Below are positions 6,796-9,048 of a stretch of 9,048 nt of DNA, piece after piece. Location of the stretch: the NCBI GenBank assembly GCA_937901465.1, contig CALGTU010000155.1, forward strand, positions 1 through 9,048, given 5' to 3'. The notes beneath the pieces are model-generated. The model searched no databases. It saw only the letters and a program-made list of their open reading frames with translations, and had not been told where the DNA came from. Position numbers and translations under genes: made by a program. Each line of letters begins with the position of its first letter. Position 1 is the stretch's first letter. Source of the stretch: an uncultured Clostridia bacterium. GTDB lineage: Bacteria > Bacillota > Clostridia > Oscillospirales > Ruminococcaceae.

Positions 6796-7755
6796 TTACT
6801 TTGCGTTTGCTTTTCCAAGGAATGCTGCACCGATAAGACCTGCGTCGTTGCCAAGCTTTGCGATAACAATTTCTGTATTTTTCTTGGAATTCTTTGAATA
6901 TACTTCTTGCTTAACAAGTTCTTTAAGAGGAACTATGAGAGGATCTCCTTCATTGCAAACTCCTCCTCCGAGGCAAAGAATGTCAGGTTGGAAAGTATTT
7001 ATGATGTTTGTAACGCCAGCAGCAAGATGCTTTATGTATTTATCAACAACCTTCTTTGCAGAAGCGTCGCCTTTACGCATCGCATTAAAAGCAAGTCTTC
7101 CTGAAACGTGTCCGTCTTCTTCAGACATAGGCCACATAATCGAATCCTTGTCTTCTTCCATAGCTTCTTTTGTCATACGGATAAGACCTGATGCTGATGA
7201 ATACGCTTCAAAGCAACCTTTTCTTCCGCAAGAGCACTGTGCTCCGTCAACAACGATAACTTCATGTCCGAGTTCTGCGCCTGCAAAATTAGAACCTGAA
7301 TATATTTTTCCATCAATAATAATTCCACCGCCTACACCTGTTCCGAGTGTAACAGCAACAGCGTTATTAGCGCCTTTCGCAGCACCTGCAACAAATTCAC
7401 CATAAGCAGCAGCGTTAGCATCGTTATCAACAAAAACAGGTTTTCCAAGTTTTTCAGAGAGATAATCAGCCATAGGAACATCATGGAAATCAAGATTGCA
7501 TGAATATTCAACAATACCTGTTGAACTGTTTGCAATACCGGGTGTACCTACGCCAACCCATTCGATATCATTCATTGTAAGACCCGCCTGTTCAACAGCC
7601 ATAAGTGATACTTTAGCCATATCATCCATGATTTCTGCAGAAGGTCTGGGACAATTTGTCTTTACGCTTGTTTTTGCAACAATTTCAAAATTTTCATTTA
7701 CAACCCCTGCTTTTATATTTGTTCCGCCAAGGTCTATTCCGATATAGTATTTCAA
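6796..7755 (-). CDS. glk: ROK-family glucokinase
   Basis: This cytoplasmic enzyme phosphorylates glucose with ATP to glucose 6-phosphate, feeding glycolysis. Its 319 residues are typical of the family. The phosphate-binding DLGGTN is at 8-13, and the sugar-binding and catalytic region DNDANA is at 110-115 with the expected base Asp112. TLGTGVGGG (136-144) is the second phosphate loop. ELGH (161-164) and the zinc cluster CSCGRKGCFE (174-183) are the ROK signature; Cys174, Cys176, Cys181 and His164 are the expected zinc ligands. The lack of an N-terminal helix-turn-helix separates it from ROK repressors. Substrate choice (glucose against other hexoses) is from family resemblance. The start is TTG at 7755, 8 bases after a perfect AGGAGG (7764-7769); no ATG in frame fits. 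It has its own promoter and leads the transcript with the 201-residue membrane protein. Confidence 0.95.
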   Translation of the reverse strand: MKYYIGIDLGGTNIKAGVVNENFEIVAKTSVKTNCPRPSAEIMDDMAKVSLMAVEQAGLTMNDIEWVGVGTPGIANSSTGIVEYSCNLDFHDVPMADYLSEKLGKPVFVDNDANAAAYGEFVAGAAKGANNAVAVTLGTGVGGGIIIDGKIYSGSNFAGAELGHEVIVVDGAQCSCGRKGCFEAYSSASGLIRMTKEAMEEDKDSIMWPMSEEDGHVSGRLAFNAMRKGDASAKKVVDKYIKHLAAGVTNIINTFQPDILCLGGGVCNEGDPLIVPLKELVKQEVYSKNSKKNTEIVIAKLGNDAGLIGAAFLGKANAK

Positions 7756-7788
7756 ATGAAATCCCTCCTAAAATAATTGACTTCAATA

Positions 7789-7817
7789 ATTTTACCATAT
7801 AAAAGGTATAAAGTCAA
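7789..7817 (-). promoter_or_regulatory. Promoter of the glucokinase operon
   Basis: On the minus strand, TTGACT (7812-7817) and TAAAAT (7789-7794) are 17 bases apart, and TGG directly before the -10 makes it an extended -10. This is the best sigma-A-type promoter in the window. The -35 begins 4 bases after the end of the acetyltransferase gene. Inverted ATTGACTT arms (7776-7783 and 7811-7818) flank it and could form an operator. Confidence 0.75.
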
Positions 7818-7820
7818 TAA

Positions 7821-8261
7821 TTATGTATCAATTCTTATCATTTCAGTTATCTGTTTGTTGCGATAAACAAGGTCTTCTCTTGATGTAAATCCTTTCTTTT
7901 CCCAGAATGCATTTCCTGTTTCATTCTTTTCAAAAACAACAAGAGCAACCTTGGTTATTCCTATATCTTCAAATGCTTTCATGGCTTTGTCAACCAATTT
8001 TGTTCCTATCCCCGTATTTCTTTCGGTTGGTCTTACGGCTGTATGATAAATATATCCACGTCTCCCATCGTTTCCGGCTAAAATGACACCAATAACTTCA
8101 TTATTGTCTGTAGCAATAAAACAGGTTTCAGGATTTCTTTCGAGAAATTTGTTTATTCCATTTTCTGAATCATCTATATCATTAAGTCCCATACCTTTAC
8201 AAGAAAGCCAGAGGTCGTAAACTGATTTATAATCTGAAATCTGCATTTTTCTTATTTCCAT
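7821..8261 (-). CDS. GNAT-family N-acetyltransferase, YpeA-like
   Basis: It has 146 residues and a single GNAT domain. Such enzymes move acetyl from acetyl-CoA to an amine; the substrate is unknown. The order of elements is normal: an N-terminal helix pair (residues 10-40), strands ETCFIATDN and EVIGVILAGNDGRRGYIY (45-72), the strand HTAVRPTE (73-80), and the acetyl-CoA pyrophosphate loop RNTGIG (81-86) with its helix to about 98. Strand VALVVF (105-110) and motif B GNAFWEKKGF (116-125) follow. The GNDGRRGYIY stretch resembles E. coli YpeA. All 12 Glu codons are GAA, which gives a host codon reference. The ATG at 8261 is preceded by AAGG overlapping the stop of the upstream gene; the gap is 10 bp. 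No terminator is seen before the glucokinase promoter, so some read-through is likely. Confidence 0.9.
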   Translation of the reverse strand: MEIRKMQISDYKSVYDLWLSCKGMGLNDIDDSENGINKFLERNPETCFIATDNNEVIGVILAGNDGRRGYIYHTAVRPTERNTGIGTKLVDKAMKAFEDIGITKVALVVFEKNETGNAFWEKKGFTSREDLVYRNKQITEMIRIDT

Positions 8262-8271
8262 AAAGTTTACC

Positions 8272-8874
8272 TTAAACCTTTCTTATCGGATGTCTGATAA
8301 CTGTTTTCCATTTTTCAGGCTCCACCTTTCTTGCATCGGAAAGATATATTTCATGATGAAGACGAGATTCTGAAAAATCATTTGTATATCCATTTTCTTC
8401 AAGAAATTTATCCATTATACCAACCGTTTCAGGTTCATTATCAAAAGATCCCATATGCATAATCTGAACACAAAATCCTTCATCGATAGTTAAAAATTCT
8501 GCTGATGAACAATTGAGTTTTTTCTTCTTAGTTGCTGTTTTTCTTGGTTTTACAACTTCCACTTCTTCCTCGTCTTCATCATACTCTTCATATTCGGAAT
8601 ACCAGTTAAAAGCACGTGCCCACAGAGCATGAGCAACTTCCTCGTACCAGGCGAGCGCAACTTCATTACGTTCTTCCTCAGAGTCGAACAAACCCTCATA
8701 ATCTTCCTCAATGAGCATCAGACCATACTTCTTCTTGAAGAATTTTGAAGCCTCCGTTAAAACAGCACTCTTAGACTTCTTAGACTTGGACTTAACTACC
8801 AAATTCTTAGAAGGAAGAACACTCTCATTCAATCTTCCGCTAACTTTCTTAATTTGAACTTTATACTTAAACAT
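8272..8874 (-). CDS. Chimeric frame: unrecognised N-terminal half joined to the C-terminal half of a GyrI-like small-molecule-binding protein
   Basis: The frame has 200 residues and two unlike halves. Residues about 113-200 (KKKKLNCSSAEFL, CVQIMHMGSFDNEP, LHHEIYLSDARKVEPEKWK, TVIRHPIRK) match, from memory, the C-terminal half of the stand-alone GyrI-like family (usually about 205-215 residues), whose relatives bind small hydrophobic or cationic molecules. Residues 1-112 lack the GyrI-like start and instead hold a basic Lys/Ser-rich stretch, a helix-rich middle and a very acidic run (about 93-107). Codon use splits at the same place: 8 of 19 Glu codons are GAG before the join, 1 of 10 after it. 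Leu shifts from mixed TTG/CTG/CTC to CTT and TTA. The ATG at 8874 has no clear ribosome binding site. The product may be a non-natural join; if real, it is a truncated ligand-binding domain with a new N-terminus. Confidence 0.7.
   Translation of the reverse strand: MFKYKVQIKKVSGRLNESVLPSKNLVVKSKSKKSKSAVLTEASKFFKKKYGLMLIEEDYEGLFDSEEERNEVALAWYEEVAHALWARAFNWYSEYEEYDEDEEEVEVVKPRKTATKKKKLNCSSAEFLTIDEGFCVQIMHMGSFDNEPETVGIMDKFLEENGYTNDFSESRLHHEIYLSDARKVEPEKWKTVIRHPIRKV
8515..8545 (-). other. Probable junction between foreign DNA and host DNA
   Basis: The change from unknown to GyrI-like sequence falls in the Lys-rich TATKKKK stretch (residues 113-119), an A-rich run on the minus strand. Both sides could carry a similar Lys-Ala-Thr run, which would provide the short homology for an assembly join or a microhomology recombination. 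Confidence 0.55.
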
Positions 8875-8892
8875 AATTTCTTTTATTTAGTT

Positions 8893-9048
8893 TTAGAATT
8901 CAATGTTTAGGTCAGGGAAATTATCTTCAAACTCACGGCGAGCATCCTTAGCCTTTTTCATTGAGCGGTGATTGAACCTTGAACTATCAGGGCGAACTCT
9001 GCCAACACTTTGCTGGTCATCCCAAGGTTCAGCAGGAACAGCCCCACG
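8893..9048 (-). CDS. Unrecognised protein, C-terminal end only, probably foreign
   Basis: The minus strand is open from the window edge to a TAA at 8893-8895, giving 51 residues. The start is outside the window. The segment has two parts: a Pro/Asp/Arg-rich stretch (AEPWDDQQSVGRVRPDSSRF) and a basic-then-acidic tail (MKKAKDARREFEDNF, ending DLNIEF). I do not recognise the family. CGT and CGC are used for 5 of the 8 Arg codons (4 CGC/CGT-rich in the tail), whereas AGA dominates in the host genes. It lies 18 bases upstream of the chimeric gene, in the same direction, with no AGGAGG-type site between them, so both appear to come from the same foreign piece, perhaps a phage. That origin is inference. 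The absence of stops over 52 codons and the spacing are the only support that it is a gene. Confidence 0.5.
   Translation of the reverse strand, partial: RGAVPAEPWDDQQSVGRVRPDSSRFNHRSMKKAKDARREFEDNFPDLNIEF

Noticed and set aside
6848..7405. 185-codon open frame on the + strand opposite glucokinase
   Set aside because: It mirrors the glucokinase coding sequence, has no ribosome binding site and encodes no recognisable protein; the minus-strand frame carries every ROK motif.
8893..9048. Single-stranded DNA-binding protein, from the acidic tail ending in Phe
   Set aside because: An acidic tail with a terminal Phe is too little evidence, and no OB-fold sequence lies within the window.
1..9048. 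CRISPR array, insertion sequence, attachment site or riboswitch
   Set aside because: No regularly spaced repeats, transposase, integrase, terminal inverted repeats or known riboswitch core could be found.

Overview
The window looks like a chromosomal stretch from a low-GC Gram-positive bacterium of class Clostridia, possibly near the gut Ruminococcaceae/Oscillospiraceae. The grounds are AT-rich DNA, strong AGGAGG-type ribosome binding sites, heavy use of GAA, CTT and AGA codons, a fused long-form PurL with its own glutamine amidotransferase domain, a ROK glucokinase, and a BofC C-terminal-like membrane protein. The genus is inference. No mobile element, CRISPR array or rRNA gene is visible. 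The longest stretch without a gene is about 180 bases, a divergent promoter region.

Left part (1-5090): the 3' end of purL (+) ends at a bidirectional hairpin shared with a small membrane-anchored BofC-C-like gene (-). A divergent intergenic region then leads to a class A penicillin-binding protein gene (+), followed 12 bp later by a THUMP-domain 23S rRNA methyltransferase (+). The PBP gene carries one clean frameshift near 2174; every motif before and after it is intact. A second long bidirectional hairpin ends this operon and faces a minus-strand gene for a two-helix membrane protein with ankyrin-like repeats.

Middle and right part (6070-8874, all minus strand): in transcription order these are a GyrI-like C-terminal half joined to an unrelated N-terminal half, a YpeA-like GNAT acetyltransferase, a ROK glucokinase with a good extended -10 promoter and a TTG start, a membrane-anchored protein of unknown function, and tRNA-Gln(UUG) with its own terminator. 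Genes inside the two clusters are 10-11 bp apart, with the stop codon inside the ribosome binding site of the next gene.

Right edge (about 8540-9048): codon use changes sharply (GAG, TTG, CTG and CGT appear), the ribosome binding site disappears, and a second unrecognised reading frame runs off the edge. This piece looks foreign, perhaps phage-like, and is joined to the GyrI-like gene inside a lysine-rich, A-rich run. The simplest explanation is an assembly chimera; the alternative is a real recombination or integration junction.

Most of the window is ordinary housekeeping DNA. I see no convincing new multi-gene system. The points that deserve a second look are the chimeric GyrI gene, the frameshifted PBP, and two membrane proteins without a known function.
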